A stretch of 64,000 nt of DNA from an uncultured Lachnospiraceae bacterium (GTDB lineage: Bacteria; Bacillota; Clostridia; Lachnospirales; Lachnospiraceae). The notes under the pieces are model-generated. The model searched no databases, had not been told where the DNA came from, and worked only from the letters and a program-made list of their open reading frames with translations. Positions 9,211-18,913 of the stretch are shown one piece after another. The translations under genes and the position numbers were made by a program. Position 1 is the first letter of the stretch. Every line of letters begins with the position of its first letter. The stretch spans positions 558,001 through 622,000 of the forward strand of contig CAJTQI010000001.1 of the NCBI GenBank assembly GCA_910578645.1, given 5' to 3'.

Positions 9211-11058
9211 ATGTATATATTAGGTATATCTGCATTATACCATGATGCGGCGGCAGCGCTGATTCAAGATGGGGAGATTATTGCAGCGGCACAGGAAGAA
9301 AGATTTACAAGAAAAAAGCATGATCCTTCTATCCCTAAAAATGCAATTGCATATTGTTTAGAAGAGGGGGATATAGCAGCGAACCGACTGGATGCTGTTG
9401 TATATTATGACAACCCACTGCTGACAATGGGGAGATTTATGCAGAATCTGCGCTATGCAGGTGCAGACAGCAAAGAACTGTTGACTTTGTCATTAGAGCC
9501 GCTTATAAACCGTAAGATGTGGATACATCAAATGCTATTGGATAATTTGGGTCGACTTGGAATACAGAACAAACTTTATGTCACAGAACACCATATTTCC
9601 CATGCTTCCTCGGCGTTTTTCCCATCGCCATATGACAAGGCTGCAATTATCACTGTTGACGGCGTAGGGGAATATGCCACAACAACTATTGGTTATGGGG
9701 AAGGCAATCATATAAAAATCTTACAAGAGATAGATTATCCGCATTCCTTAGGATTGTTGTACAGTGCGCTTACATATTTCTGCGGTTTTAAAGTAAACTC
9801 GGGCGATTATAAATTGATGGGTCTGGCGCCTTATGGAGAACCGGTTTATTACCAGATTATGAAAGAAAAGATAATTGATATTAAACCGGACGGCTCATAT
9901 CGGCTGAATTTAGAGTATTTTGATTATCAGTATGGCAGGGCGATGACCAGTGATAAATTTGCACAGCTTTTTGGTGGGAGCAGGAGAGAACCAGAATCGG
10001 CAATTACAAAGAGGGAAATGGATTTGGCTGCGTCTGTACAGAAAGTGGTGGAAGAAGTCCTTGTGCTGATGGTACGCCATGCAAAGCAATTGGTAGGGGA
10101 GGGCGTAGAGAACCTGGTGCTTGCTGGGGGTGTTGCTTTAAATTGTGTGGCGAATGGCGTATTGAACAGGGAAAAAATATTCAAAAATATATGGGTTCAG
10201 CCAGCAGCAGGAGACGCCGGAGGGGCGGTTGGCGCAGCGATGTTTTATTATTACCAACATTGTGGCTATAATAGAGTGGCAGACGGCGTGCATGACAGGC
10301 AAAAGGCTTCTTATCTGGGACCGTCATATTCTAATCGACAGGTTCAAGAATATCTAAAGGTGAACGGATATTCCTATCATGTATATGATGATAAAGAAGT
10401 ATTTTGTCAGAAAATCGCTGAATTATTAAATAATCAAAAAGTGATTGGGCTTTTTGAGGGACGGATGGAATATGGGCCTAGGGCATTAGGAAACAGGAGT
10501 ATTATTGCCGACCCACGCTCGCCTCTGATGCAGTCTAAATTAAATTTGAAAATAAAGTACAGGGAATCCTTCCGGCCCTTTGCACCTACTGTTCTGGAAA
10601 AGGATGCCCAGGAATATTTTGAGATAGACTGTAAAAGCCCTTATATGTTATTGTGTGCGGATGTACAGAAATCAAGAAGGAAAGAATTTTTGCTAGAGAA
10701 AGAAATCGAGCAGTCGAATGAAAACCTGCTTCCGGTTGTCAATAAAGCGCGTTCGGATATTCCGGCAGTGACACATGTTGATTATTCTGCGAGGATTCAG
10801 ACAGTGGGAGAAGAAGATAATCCCATGTATTATGGCATTATTAAAGCATTCCGTAAGCTGACAGGTTGCGGGGTGGTGATTAACACTTCTTTTAATGTCA
10901 GGGGGGAACCGATTGTCTGCAGCCCGGAAGATGCATATCTGTGCTTCATGCGCACAGAAATGGATGTATTGGCAATGGGAAATTGTATTTTATATAAGAA
11001 AGAACAGCGGCAGTTAGTAAATGATGAAGATTGGAGAAACCAATATGAGCTTGATTAA
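9211..11058 (+). CDS. Carbamoyltransferase, NodU/CmcH family
   Basis: A 615-residue O-carbamoyltransferase of the NodU/CmcH/TobZ type, which uses carbamoyl phosphate and ATP through a carbamoyl-adenylate. The N-terminal Kae1-like domain opens with I-L-G-I-S-A-L-Y-H-D-A-A-A-A and has E-E-R-F-T-R and a central H-x-x-x-H (E-H-H-I-S-H-A). The C-terminal YrdC-like domain has E-Y-G-P-R-A-L-G-N-R-S-I and S-F-R-P-F-A-P. The length is normal for the family. It lies between the two transketolase halves, so a carbamoylated sugar in the same pathway is likely. The acceptor is unknown. Confidence 0.92.
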   Translation: MYILGISALYHDAAAALIQDGEIIAAAQEERFTRKKHDPSIPKNAIAYCLEEGDIAANRLDAVVYYDNPLLTMGRFMQNLRYAGADSKELLTLSLEPLINRKMWIHQMLLDNLGRLGIQNKLYVTEHHISHASSAFFPSPYDKAAIITVDGVGEYATTTIGYGEGNHIKILQEIDYPHSLGLLYSALTYFCGFKVNSGDYKLMGLAPYGEPVYYQIMKEKIIDIKPDGSYRLNLEYFDYQYGRAMTSDKFAQLFGGSRREPESAITKREMDLAASVQKVVEEVLVLMVRHAKQLVGEGVENLVLAGGVALNCVANGVLNREKIFKNIWVQPAAGDAGGAVGAAMFYYYQHCGYNRVADGVHDRQKASYLGPSYSNRQVQEYLKVNGYSYHVYDDKEVFCQKIAELLNNQKVIGLFEGRMEYGPRALGNRSIIADPRSPLMQSKLNLKIKYRESFRPFAPTVLEKDAQEYFEIDCKSPYMLLCADVQKSRRKEFLLEKEIEQSNENLLPVVNKARSDIPAVTHVDYSARIQTVGEEDNPMYYGIIKAFRKLTGCGVVINTSFNVRGEPIVCSPEDAYLCFMRTEMDVLAMGNCILYKKEQRQLVNDEDWRNQYELD

Positions 11059-11440
11059 TGGGGAGGCGGCAGGAGAACTTTGGGAATGGGCGCGAGAGAA
11101 TGAGGACAGGAGTATTTTCCCGCAAATTTCTAAAGGGGAAGCATCTTATTATATGAACAGAAACTCAGAAGAGACGTATATCATGGAGTATTCGTTCAAA
11201 ACAATTGCTGAACTGAAAGCGTTATTGGAAAGGCACAGCGGATTATCAGAAGAGCCACAAATGTTAAAGAAAATGGCAGTTGAAGTGTGCCAGAATAGAT
11301 TTAGGGGCAGTATGGATACAGGCGCTGATAGCAGCCATGCGGGCACAAAAACAGAAGCACATAAAGAAATGAAAAAACCGGAAATTAAGAAAGAACCCGA
11401 TGATGAGAAGGTTTTGCCAGAATTTATATATGTTTTTTAG
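11045..11440 (+). CDS. Small protein of unknown function after the carbamoyltransferase
   Basis: A 131-residue soluble protein I do not recognise. ATG 11045 overlaps the end of the carbamoyltransferase by 14 bases and has GGAG seven bases upstream; a start at 11021 is possible but less well placed. The first ~85 residues are mixed and probably folded, with aromatic residues in L-W-E-W-A. The last ~45 are highly charged, Lys/Glu-rich and low in hydrophobics, ending in F-I-Y-V-F. The close overlap suggests translational coupling to the carbamoyltransferase and perhaps a partner role. Confidence 0.6.
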   Translation: MSLINGEAAGELWEWARENEDRSIFPQISKGEASYYMNRNSEETYIMEYSFKTIAELKALLERHSGLSEEPQMLKKMAVEVCQNRFRGSMDTGADSSHAGTKTEAHKEMKKPEIKKEPDDEKVLPEFIYVF

Positions 11441-11464
11441 TGCAATTTATGGGAGAGGCTGAAG

Positions 11465-13207
11465 ATGATTTGTGCGCTATATACCTTGATGAAAAAATAT
11501 CGTGAAAAAGATATATATTTATGGAATGTTAATGCAGATTCCATAAATGTATTTATGATGGCGGCCTGCAGGCATATAGACATACAGGGATTTGTTACGG
11601 CACAGGCGGAATATGTCGGTGAAAAGTATATGAACCGGCCTGTAGTAACCTTGGAACAGGCGCTTCAAAATGAGCGTAGTATTATTTTGGTGTCGGATGA
11701 GGTTTCACAGGAGACAATGAATAAACTGCCAAAGGACAGGGCGGTTTATTGGTCAGATGCGTTGGCATTTAATGATGAACTGCGGTCTGTTAAAGTAATT
11801 GTCTACGGTACCGGGCGTGGGGCTGAGAAATTCTGTAAGGCGTTGGAAGAGGAAGGGGTCGAGGCGGAGTTATACTGCTTGACGAAGAGAGGTTCTGTCG
11901 GACAGTACAGAGGGAAAACAGTTATAGAAGCAGCAGAGTTAGACAATTATAAAGATTACGCGGTGGTTATTGCGGCAAACGTGAAAAAATACAGGTGGGA
12001 AATCCTCGAAAATCTCTCCGGATTTCAAGGCAGGATTTTTGTCGAGATGGAACACCGGATAGGGACTGCTGACTTAATAGGAAATGTGGATTTGCTGAAT
12101 TTTATACAGAACATTGATTATGCGGCAAAAGAACAGAAGAGGATTTATCTGTACAGCAGGCGGAATGCAGTTGCCAGATTAATAGAAGAAGTGTTGAGTA
12201 TTTATGGCATCAAAATTACCGGATATGTGGGTGAAACAGAGATACATGAACAGGACATACAAAGCATATACGGCTTAGCCTATGAGGGAACGGAAGACAA
12301 GTTAATTATTATCAGCGAAGAATTTCCAGAGAAATTTGTGGAGGCAAGGGAGAATATAGAACTTGCGGGGTTTTCTTTGGAAGAAAGAAATTATACAGGC
12401 TTTCAGTGCCATACGCGTTCTAAGGGAATGATGCTGTCGAAATGGCATTATTATAAAGACCCTCTATTGGGGGGGAGCATTATATACCCAGAAGGAAAGC
12501 CGGGATGGAAGCTGTATGGTAAGGAAGAGGATGGTGCAGTCAGAATAATGGTTTTAGGAGGCTCCACTTCTTCGGAGCAATATCATCCGGAGAACTGGAT
12601 TAGTAAATTGTATTATAAGCTGTGCCAGGACAATATTAAAGCAGTTATATATAACGGGGCGCATTCTGGCAATGATGTCGTTGATGAAATATTACGGCTG
12701 CTTAGGGACGGATATGCTTTAAAGCCTCAGATTGTGATTAGCATGAGCGGCGTGAATAATACAAGCTATAAAGACTGTACTAACCAGTTTAATGAAATAA
12801 ATTTGATTCAATGGGTGCAGACTCTGTCGCCTGACAGTATATACTGCAGTGGAGTGGAGAGTGATGAGCCATTGTATTCTTTCTGGAGCAGGAATATAAA
12901 AATACTGAAATTGATTGCCGAGTTTTATGGAGCCGATTTTTTTGGCTTTTTACAGCCCATGAATATCACAATGAGCCATATGAGCTTGTGGGAGAAGAGC
13001 CGGTATGAATTAGAGGGGCACGCTGAGGCATCCAGGGATTTCATGGAACATGCGAAAAGTTGTGATGATTACAGGAATCTTATGCAGTTGTTTGAGCATC
13101 AGGACGAAATGTATATTGACATGGTTCACTATACTGATTTGGCACATGAAGCCATTGCAGATAAAGTATATGAGACTGTAATGCCTGCCATACAGAATAT
13201 GGGTTAG
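11465..13207 (+). CDS. Tandem Rossmann modules plus SGNH/GDSL-like domain
   Basis: A 580-residue protein. Residues about 1-310 appear to hold three tandem Rossmann-like modules: one around residues 17-100, one opened by V-I-V-Y-G-T-G-R-G-A at about 110, and one opened by R-I-Y-L-Y-S at about 223. Residues about 355-580 look like an SGNH hydrolase: V-L-G-G-S-T-S carries the candidate nucleophile Ser, G-A-H-S-G-N-D and M-S-G-V-N-N follow as blocks II and III, and D-M-V-H-Y-T-D-L-A-H holds the candidate Asp/His. There is no signal peptide, so it is cytoplasmic. An esterase or O-acyltransferase-like role on a sugar is possible; it is not proven. Confidence 0.65.
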   Translation: MICALYTLMKKYREKDIYLWNVNADSINVFMMAACRHIDIQGFVTAQAEYVGEKYMNRPVVTLEQALQNERSIILVSDEVSQETMNKLPKDRAVYWSDALAFNDELRSVKVIVYGTGRGAEKFCKALEEEGVEAELYCLTKRGSVGQYRGKTVIEAAELDNYKDYAVVIAANVKKYRWEILENLSGFQGRIFVEMEHRIGTADLIGNVDLLNFIQNIDYAAKEQKRIYLYSRRNAVARLIEEVLSIYGIKITGYVGETEIHEQDIQSIYGLAYEGTEDKLIIISEEFPEKFVEARENIELAGFSLEERNYTGFQCHTRSKGMMLSKWHYYKDPLLGGSIIYPEGKPGWKLYGKEEDGAVRIMVLGGSTSSEQYHPENWISKLYYKLCQDNIKAVIYNGAHSGNDVVDEILRLLRDGYALKPQIVISMSGVNNTSYKDCTNQFNEINLIQWVQTLSPDSIYCSGVESDEPLYSFWSRNIKILKLIAEFYGADFFGFLQPMNITMSHMSLWEKSRYELEGHAEASRDFMEHAKSCDDYRNLMQLFEHQDEMYIDMVHYTDLAHEAIADKVYETVMPAIQNMG

Positions 13208-13240
13208 GAAAAAGATAGAATAGAAAGGTACAGAGCCAGG

Positions 13241-14152
13241 ATGAGAACAGCCTATTTAGACACTTTATATGATTTAGCAAGCAAGGATTCCAGAGTATAT
13301 GCGCTGATATCGGATAATGGTGCAATCGTATATGATAAATACCGCAGGGATTTAGCTTCACAATATTTAAATTTAGGGATATCTGAGGCGAATATGTTGG
13401 GTATGGCGGCCGGCATGGCAAGCTGTGGGAAGGTTCCGTTCGCGTATACGATAGGCGCTTTTCTTGCCTATAGGGCATATGAGTTCATACGGAATGACAT
13501 TTGCTTGCAGAAGCAGAATGTGAAGATTGTTGGAACTGGAGCGGGAGAGGTTTATAGTGCGTTGGGGCCAACGCACCATTCTACGGAGGATTTAGGCGGG
13601 CTGCGCGCATTGCCTAATCTGACGGTCATATGTCCGGCAAGCCCATTGGAAGTTAAGAAGGCAACGCTTGCGGCTTATGAGCATGTTGGGCCTGTTTACC
13701 TGAGACTTGGAACTAATAAGGAGCCGGAAGTATATACGGAAGATTATTCATTTGAAATTGGTAAAGGCGTTATTTTGCGGGAGGGAAGTGATGTTACCCT
13801 GATTGGCACGGGAAGCATCGTAAAGGATATATTAGACGTGGAGGGAATGCTTCGTGACGAAGGTATTCGGGCGAGAGTAATCAATGTGCATACAATCAAG
13901 CCCATTGACCGGGAGCTGCTTATCAGGGCAATTGAAGAGACAGGGAAGATTGTTACGATAGAAGACCATAATATCATTGGAGGCCTGGGCAGTGCGGTTG
14001 CGGAAGTGATTGCCGAGTCAGGACATGGCGTAGCGTTTAAACGTTTCGGATTACATGATTTTTCCAAAGGATATGGTACATATGCGCAGGTAAAGGCTAT
14101 GAATAGTATCAGTGTAGAAAAGATTTGCAGTGAAATTAAGAAATGGTTTTAA
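13241..14152 (+). CDS. Transketolase C-terminal (pyrimidine-binding) subunit
   Basis: A 303-residue protein matching the central plus C-terminal part of transketolase. L-G-I-S-E-A-N-M contains the Glu that activates the thiamine ring. G-P-T-H-H-S-T-E-D and R-L-G-T-N-K follow, and the C-terminal domain has V-I-N-V-H-T-I-K-P-I-D and I-E-D-H-N-I-I-G-G-L-G. It is preceded by GAAAGG and starts 33 bases after the SGNH-type gene. With the subunit at 8336 it would make a complete enzyme. Confidence 0.9.
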   Translation: MRTAYLDTLYDLASKDSRVYALISDNGAIVYDKYRRDLASQYLNLGISEANMLGMAAGMASCGKVPFAYTIGAFLAYRAYEFIRNDICLQKQNVKIVGTGAGEVYSALGPTHHSTEDLGGLRALPNLTVICPASPLEVKKATLAAYEHVGPVYLRLGTNKEPEVYTEDYSFEIGKGVILREGSDVTLIGTGSIVKDILDVEGMLRDEGIRARVINVHTIKPIDRELLIRAIEETGKIVTIEDHNIIGGLGSAVAEVIAESGHGVAFKRFGLHDFSKGYGTYAQVKAMNSISVEKICSEIKKWF

Positions 14153-14166
14153 GAAAGAGGAACAAG

Positions 14167-15510
14167 ATGTTTAAAATAAATGTTTATATCAAGAAAGCAG
14201 ACCATCTGTTACAAGATTATTCTAAAAGATATTTTCTGTATAGGAAACTTAGCATGTATAAGGAGAAACTACAGCAATATAAACATTTTAATTTAAAGGC
14301 AATTAGGCTATATGAAAAGCGGTGGCGGCATCTGAACCAAAGATACAGCCGGATTGTTTTTCATGATATTCAGTTTGTGAGCCTTGGAGAGACCATATTC
14401 AGGCTTTTTAATTTGCTAGAAGACATGAACCGGGAAAATAAGGGCGTGCTGCATGTGGTTGTCCCCACATTTTTTGACAATTATGCAGGTGGGATTTATA
14501 ACCGGAGAATATTTGATTTATTTGGTAAGAAAGTATACTTTATTAAAGATTCTAACATAGATTTCTGGACGTATGTATTTTGTGCCCATACGAAAGATAT
14601 GGATATGGCGCAATTTAATCGATATGTGCCGGTTAGGTTGGAGCCGACAAAAATTAACCTTGGGGAACTTCTCCTTCCTTTTTCTAAAACGGAGATTGCC
14701 GAAGGGGAAGAAAAACTTCATAAGATGGGGGTAAATGGGGAATTTATATGCATACATGCTAGGGAGAGCGGGGTCAAAGCGAAAAACTTTGGAGGAAATG
14801 CAGGATACAATAGTAGCTGCAGAAATTGTGATATTGATACGTTTATGAAGGCGAGTAAATATTTTGCAGGTCATGGCTTGCTGTCAGTCCGTCTGGGAAA
14901 GTATGAAGTCAAGGAGTGCAATCAAGAGTTTGTCATAGATTACGCGAACAAATATTATGATGAGTTTATGGATTTTTATTTACTATCGCGGTGTAAGTTT
15001 TTGATTTCCTGCGATACGGGAGTTGCTTCTATATGCGGATATTGGGGCAGGCCTGTATTAATGACGAATATGATTAATGTGTGTTATGGTGCGGAGAGTT
15101 GGCCAGATACAGGATATTGCATGTACCTTCCTAAGAAGTTTTATTCTAAGAAGGTAAAGAGATATCTCAATCTTTATGAAACATTGGACATGATGGAAGA
15201 GTGCTATATATATACTTCCAATTTTGACAGACAAGGAATCCGGTTGGAGGACAATACAGAAGATGAAATCCTGGCGGCTTCCAGAGAATTGAATGACCGG
15301 ATAGACGGCATATGGAAAGAGACAGAAGAAGAAAAGAAGATTATGGAAAAGTATTGGAAGATTATGCATAGGTGGAATGCCAAACATAAGAAGATTAAAA
15401 TTGTTTCAGATATATTTGGCGGATACCGGATGTGTATTTCCAGGCCTTGTTATAGTTTCTTGAAGGATAATTTATATTTATTGGATGTGGAAGATGTATT
15501 GTTGCAATAG
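14167..15510 (+). CDS. TIGR04372-like glycosyltransferase
   Basis: A 447-residue protein resembling the TIGR04372 putative glycosyltransferase family. Diagnostic segments are I-C-I-H-A-R-E-S-G, a later R-N-C-D-I-D-T-F, S-V-R-L-G, and S-C-D-T-G-V-A near residue 280. The N-terminal ~70 residues are basic and aromatic and could contact membrane or a partner. ATG 14167 has GAGG six bases upstream; the in-frame ATG at 14143 overlaps the transketolase gene by 10 bases and is less likely. It begins the run of glycosyltransferase genes. Confidence 0.72.
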   Translation: MFKINVYIKKADHLLQDYSKRYFLYRKLSMYKEKLQQYKHFNLKAIRLYEKRWRHLNQRYSRIVFHDIQFVSLGETIFRLFNLLEDMNRENKGVLHVVVPTFFDNYAGGIYNRRIFDLFGKKVYFIKDSNIDFWTYVFCAHTKDMDMAQFNRYVPVRLEPTKINLGELLLPFSKTEIAEGEEKLHKMGVNGEFICIHARESGVKAKNFGGNAGYNSSCRNCDIDTFMKASKYFAGHGLLSVRLGKYEVKECNQEFVIDYANKYYDEFMDFYLLSRCKFLISCDTGVASICGYWGRPVLMTNMINVCYGAESWPDTGYCMYLPKKFYSKKVKRYLNLYETLDMMEECYIYTSNFDRQGIRLEDNTEDEILAASRELNDRIDGIWKETEEEKKIMEKYWKIMHRWNAKHKKIKIVSDIFGGYRMCISRPCYSFLKDNLYLLDVEDVLLQ

Positions 15511-15529
15511 ATATTGCATGGGGGATTAT

Positions 15530-16723
15530 ATGGAGGACAAGAGAGGCTATCTTAGATTAATTGATAGCAGTCATATTGAAAACCGAATTTATTTTATGAA
15601 CCATACGTTCAACGGGATGTTTTATTTAGATGTGGAAGATTTTTCAGTACATTTTGTACATAGGTTTTCCAATGGGCAGGATGATGCATTGAGTATGTCA
15701 TCGGTAAATTTGGCTTGTGGTGATATCATTTATTTTTTCCCGGCCAAGGCAAATGCTATTATGGGGTACGACTTTACCAGGCAGCAGGAACGGATTATCC
15801 CTATACAGTATTTCCAAGGGGAAAATTGTATGTTGGGCGGAATTATCAGGTTGGGAGATATTGTGTATATGTTTCCCTCTGATTTAGGGAAAGGAATATA
15901 TAGGTTTGATTTGCAGACAGAGAGAATTGACAAGGAAGTAGAACTAAGTAGATTGTTTGAATCAGGTTTCGCCTGTGGTAATATTTTTATAAGAGATGAT
16001 AATTGTGCATTGTTAAGCATGGCCGGAGGGAATAAACTTGCAGAAGTTAATTTGCAGACGAAAGAAATCGTTTATTCCAAGGAGTTTGGGGAAGATATGA
16101 GGATTTTTTCCGTCTGTTTTGACGGAAAACATTATTGGATACTGCCGGAAGGCTCCACTGATATTTATGAATGGGACATAGAAAAGGACACCGTGCGGAT
16201 ATATACAAATGAGAATGCTGTATGGGGAGAAAGGCAGGATGTAGCATATTCTAATCTTGTTTTCCTGGAGAATGAAATTTTGGTGTTAAACTGCCATATG
16301 CAAAATATTTTGCGGATTAATAAGGAGAAGAAGACGATAGGTGAGCCGGTACCATTTCCGGAAGGGTTTGAGATTGTTAAAAATAAATTTCCAGGTCGGC
16401 CTGTGTGTGAGCATTACGTAGTCTTAGGAGATAAGATATTATTATTCCCCGGGAATGGAAATATGTTATTGGTTTATGATATTGTGACCCGTCAGATGTC
16501 TGGCAAGGATTTCTCTGTATCTCCTGAGGAGGATTCTGTTTTGCAGAAAGCACTGAAAGAGAGTTTTATGAGAGAGGATTCTTTTAAGGAAAGAGATAGT
16601 CTGTGGGGGAGATTGGAAGATTATCTTTATATTGTAAAGGCAGATAAAGGTTCGGATAGCATTTCGTTTTCCGGTGAACAGAGCGGGAAATTAATATATC
16701 AGAATTGCCAGAATCAAGTGTAG
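15530..16723 (+). CDS. Predicted beta-propeller protein of unknown function
   Basis: A 397-residue protein with repeating units of about 45-50 residues. Each follows a G/D-x-I-x-x-F-P pattern, then an I-Y-x-Y/F-D strand, for example G-D-I-I-Y-F-F-P, G-D-I-V-Y-M-F-P, H-Y-W-I-L-P, E-I-L-V-L-N and K-I-L-L-F-P. This suggests a WD/kelch-like propeller. No signal peptide is seen, so it is probably cytoplasmic. ATG 15530 follows GGGGGA; an in-frame ATG at 15518 is possible. It lies between two glycosyltransferases, so a scaffold or glycan-binding role is conceivable, but no function can be assigned. Confidence 0.6.
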   Translation: MEDKRGYLRLIDSSHIENRIYFMNHTFNGMFYLDVEDFSVHFVHRFSNGQDDALSMSSVNLACGDIIYFFPAKANAIMGYDFTRQQERIIPIQYFQGENCMLGGIIRLGDIVYMFPSDLGKGIYRFDLQTERIDKEVELSRLFESGFACGNIFIRDDNCALLSMAGGNKLAEVNLQTKEIVYSKEFGEDMRIFSVCFDGKHYWILPEGSTDIYEWDIEKDTVRIYTNENAVWGERQDVAYSNLVFLENEILVLNCHMQNILRINKEKKTIGEPVPFPEGFEIVKNKFPGRPVCEHYVVLGDKILLFPGNGNMLLVYDIVTRQMSGKDFSVSPEEDSVLQKALKESFMREDSFKERDSLWGRLEDYLYIVKADKGSDSISFSGEQSGKLIYQNCQNQV

Positions 16724-16738
16724 TGGGAGAAAAAGCAG

Positions 16739-17845
16739 ATGCAACAAGGGCGGAGACGTTTTAAGAGGGAAAAAAGATTTTTGTTGCTTATGCCTGAGTA
16801 TGTATTGGGCGGCGCGGAAACACAGTTCCGGTATATGATTGAATATGCGGATAAACATAGGTGGAATTTGGATGTTCTAGTGGAACACAGATTTTGTGGA
16901 AGCAGCACTCTTTTCAAGGCAGATGCCAGGCGGATGAAAAATGTAAGATTTTTTGAAGTGGACAAGCAGGGAAGTAATGGAGGAAAAATGCATCCATGTG
17001 TCATGCGGCACTTGATTAAAAAGTTTTCGTGTACAAAATATGAAGCATGTCTCATTTATTACCCACAGTATCTAACACTGGTTCCTGTATTCAAGGCTCT
17101 GGGAATGCGCATAGTATATTCGGAGAGGAAAGATGCGGCATATATTTTGGACAATTCCTGTATGATTAAAAATATAAAACGGTGTGACTGGGTTCTTGCA
17201 AATGCCAGGAGCACGCAGAGAAAATTAGAAGAAAAATTAGGTTTAGAAGTTCATCTAATCAATAACGGTAAGCCTGTTGTTGAACAGTTGGCAATGAAAG
17301 AAAATCGGCAAATACGCCGCATATTGGTTGCGGCAAGAGTAAACCAGAGTAAAAATCAAATGATGGTGCTGCGGTTTTTGCGGGATTATCCAGATTTTCA
17401 GGGGAAAATTATCTTTGCCGGCCGTGCGGACAATAAGATGTATAAGAGGGAATTGCTTGATTTTGGCCGTAAAAATAATTTGAATGACCGGGTTCAATTT
17501 CTGGGTTATGTGGCAAATATGAGAGAGGAATACGATAAGGCGGACATTGTCTTATTACCTTCACTTGCTGAAGGGACTTCAAATGTTGTCCTTGAAGCAT
17601 ATGGCTATGGCAGACCGGTTATTGTATCAGATATTGAGGCTGAAAGGGATATTGTAAGGAACCCTGCTTTAAGATTCGGTTTAAATGATGCATCCGGAAT
17701 TGACCGCTGCATAAAATATGTTGAAAATTTATCGAATGAAGAATATTGTGCTTTATTGGAGGATAACAGAAAATTTGTGCTTGAAAATTACGATATAGAA
17801 AAAATGGCTAAGAAATTTCATCAATTTTTGTCAAGAGAAATGTGA
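16739..17845 (+). CDS. GT4-family glycosyltransferase
   Basis: A 368-residue GT-B glycosyltransferase. The N-terminal L-G-G-A-E-T-Q donor/acceptor loop and the C-terminal A-A-R-V-N-Q-S-K-N-Q, L-G-Y-V and E-G-T-S-N-V-V-L-E-A (E-x7-E) are typical of family GT4. The first ~12 residues are basic. It starts 15 bases after the propeller gene and is followed by another GT4-like gene. The sugar transferred cannot be read from sequence. Confidence 0.88.
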   Translation: MQQGRRRFKREKRFLLLMPEYVLGGAETQFRYMIEYADKHRWNLDVLVEHRFCGSSTLFKADARRMKNVRFFEVDKQGSNGGKMHPCVMRHLIKKFSCTKYEACLIYYPQYLTLVPVFKALGMRIVYSERKDAAYILDNSCMIKNIKRCDWVLANARSTQRKLEEKLGLEVHLINNGKPVVEQLAMKENRQIRRILVAARVNQSKNQMMVLRFLRDYPDFQGKIIFAGRADNKMYKRELLDFGRKNNLNDRVQFLGYVANMREEYDKADIVLLPSLAEGTSNVVLEAYGYGRPVIVSDIEAERDIVRNPALRFGLNDASGIDRCIKYVENLSNEEYCALLEDNRKFVLENYDIEKMAKKFHQFLSREM

Positions 17846-17864
17846 GAGAGGAGTACATGGCTAA

Positions 17865-18878
17865 ATGTCGGCGTTGAGAAACAGGATTGTCTATTTGCCC
17901 AAGTTGAGTAAGGGAATAACAAATGAATATGTTTATAATATGGTCAACATATTGCAGGATGAATATTTTGTGGCAGGCGACTTGATTGCTTTTGCATCGT
18001 TGATCCAGCTGTTTAGGACTAAGGCTGTATTTTTAAACTGGGTGGATAGTTGCCTGGATGTGAAAATGAAATTTCAGTTATTACTTCATCAAGTTTGTGG
18101 CGCTAAAATTGTATGGGTATTCCATAATAAATATCCGCATGGAAAAACAGTGGATAGTCAGGTTCTTGATAATATGAAATGGCTTGCAGAAAATAGTAAT
18201 ATTATTATGCTACATTCCAAAGATAGTAAGAGATACATTCCAGGTGGAGAGCAAAATAAGAAAAAAGCGGTTTTTGTTCCACATATATTATACCATTCTG
18301 ATGCAAGTAGTCTTAATATAGAGACTCTTAAGCAGAAGTATGGGATTTCATCTGATGATTTTGTATTTATTATGTTTGGCAGGATTATGCCATTTAAGAA
18401 GTTTGAAGAAGGAATCAAGGCATTTAAAAATTTGCAGTTAGAACATGCTAAGTTGTTGGTAGCCGGGAAATCATATGATCGTAGCTATGCTAAAAGAATC
18501 AGAGATTTATGCGTTGGCTGCGATAATATTATTTTGGATTTGCAATTTCTTTCTGATGCAAAATTAGATGCGATTATTGATATTTCAGATGTAGTGATTA
18601 TGCCTTATGAAAGTGGAAGCTATATGAATTCAGGGGTGATGATACAATCATTTTCAAGGGGCAGAACAGTCATCACGCCAGATATATGTATGGCACGGGA
18701 TATAGCGCCGTATAAATTTATCTATATGTATCGGAAAAATCTTGATAAGGCTATGCTGAAAGCATATAAAAATGGTAAGGACATAAATAAGGATATGGGA
18801 GAGAAAGCAAGGGATTACGTGAATCGGAATAATAGCAGAGAAGCAGTCAAGAAGCGGTTATACGAAATGATAAAATGA
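17865..18878 (+). CDS. GT4-like glycosyltransferase
   Basis: A 337-residue GT-B protein. The second half carries F-G-R-I-M-P-F-K-K, L-L-V-A-G-K and a D-V-V-I-M-P-Y segment, as in GT4 enzymes, though the usual E-x7-E is replaced by E-S-G-S-Y-M-N-S-G. The nearest AGGAG is 12 bases from this ATG. A closer ATG at 17857 in another frame opens only a six-codon reading frame that overlaps the start, which might tune translation. Its role as a glycosyltransferase is likely; the substrate is unknown. Confidence 0.78.
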   Translation: MSALRNRIVYLPKLSKGITNEYVYNMVNILQDEYFVAGDLIAFASLIQLFRTKAVFLNWVDSCLDVKMKFQLLLHQVCGAKIVWVFHNKYPHGKTVDSQVLDNMKWLAENSNIIMLHSKDSKRYIPGGEQNKKKAVFVPHILYHSDASSLNIETLKQKYGISSDDFVFIMFGRIMPFKKFEEGIKAFKNLQLEHAKLLVAGKSYDRSYAKRIRDLCVGCDNIILDLQFLSDAKLDAIIDISDVVIMPYESGSYMNSGVMIQSFSRGRTVITPDICMARDIAPYKFIYMYRKNLDKAMLKAYKNGKDINKDMGEKARDYVNRNNSREAVKKRLYEMIK

Positions 18879-18913
18879 AAGAAGACTAATAAGAAAGTAT
18901 ATGAGGAAAAAAG

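Noticed and set aside
9211..11058. TsaD/Kae1 tRNA-modification protein
   Set aside because: The N-terminal fold is shared, but the length, the E-Y-G-P-R-A-L-G block and a YrdC-like C-terminus fit NodU/CmcH carbamoyltransferases.
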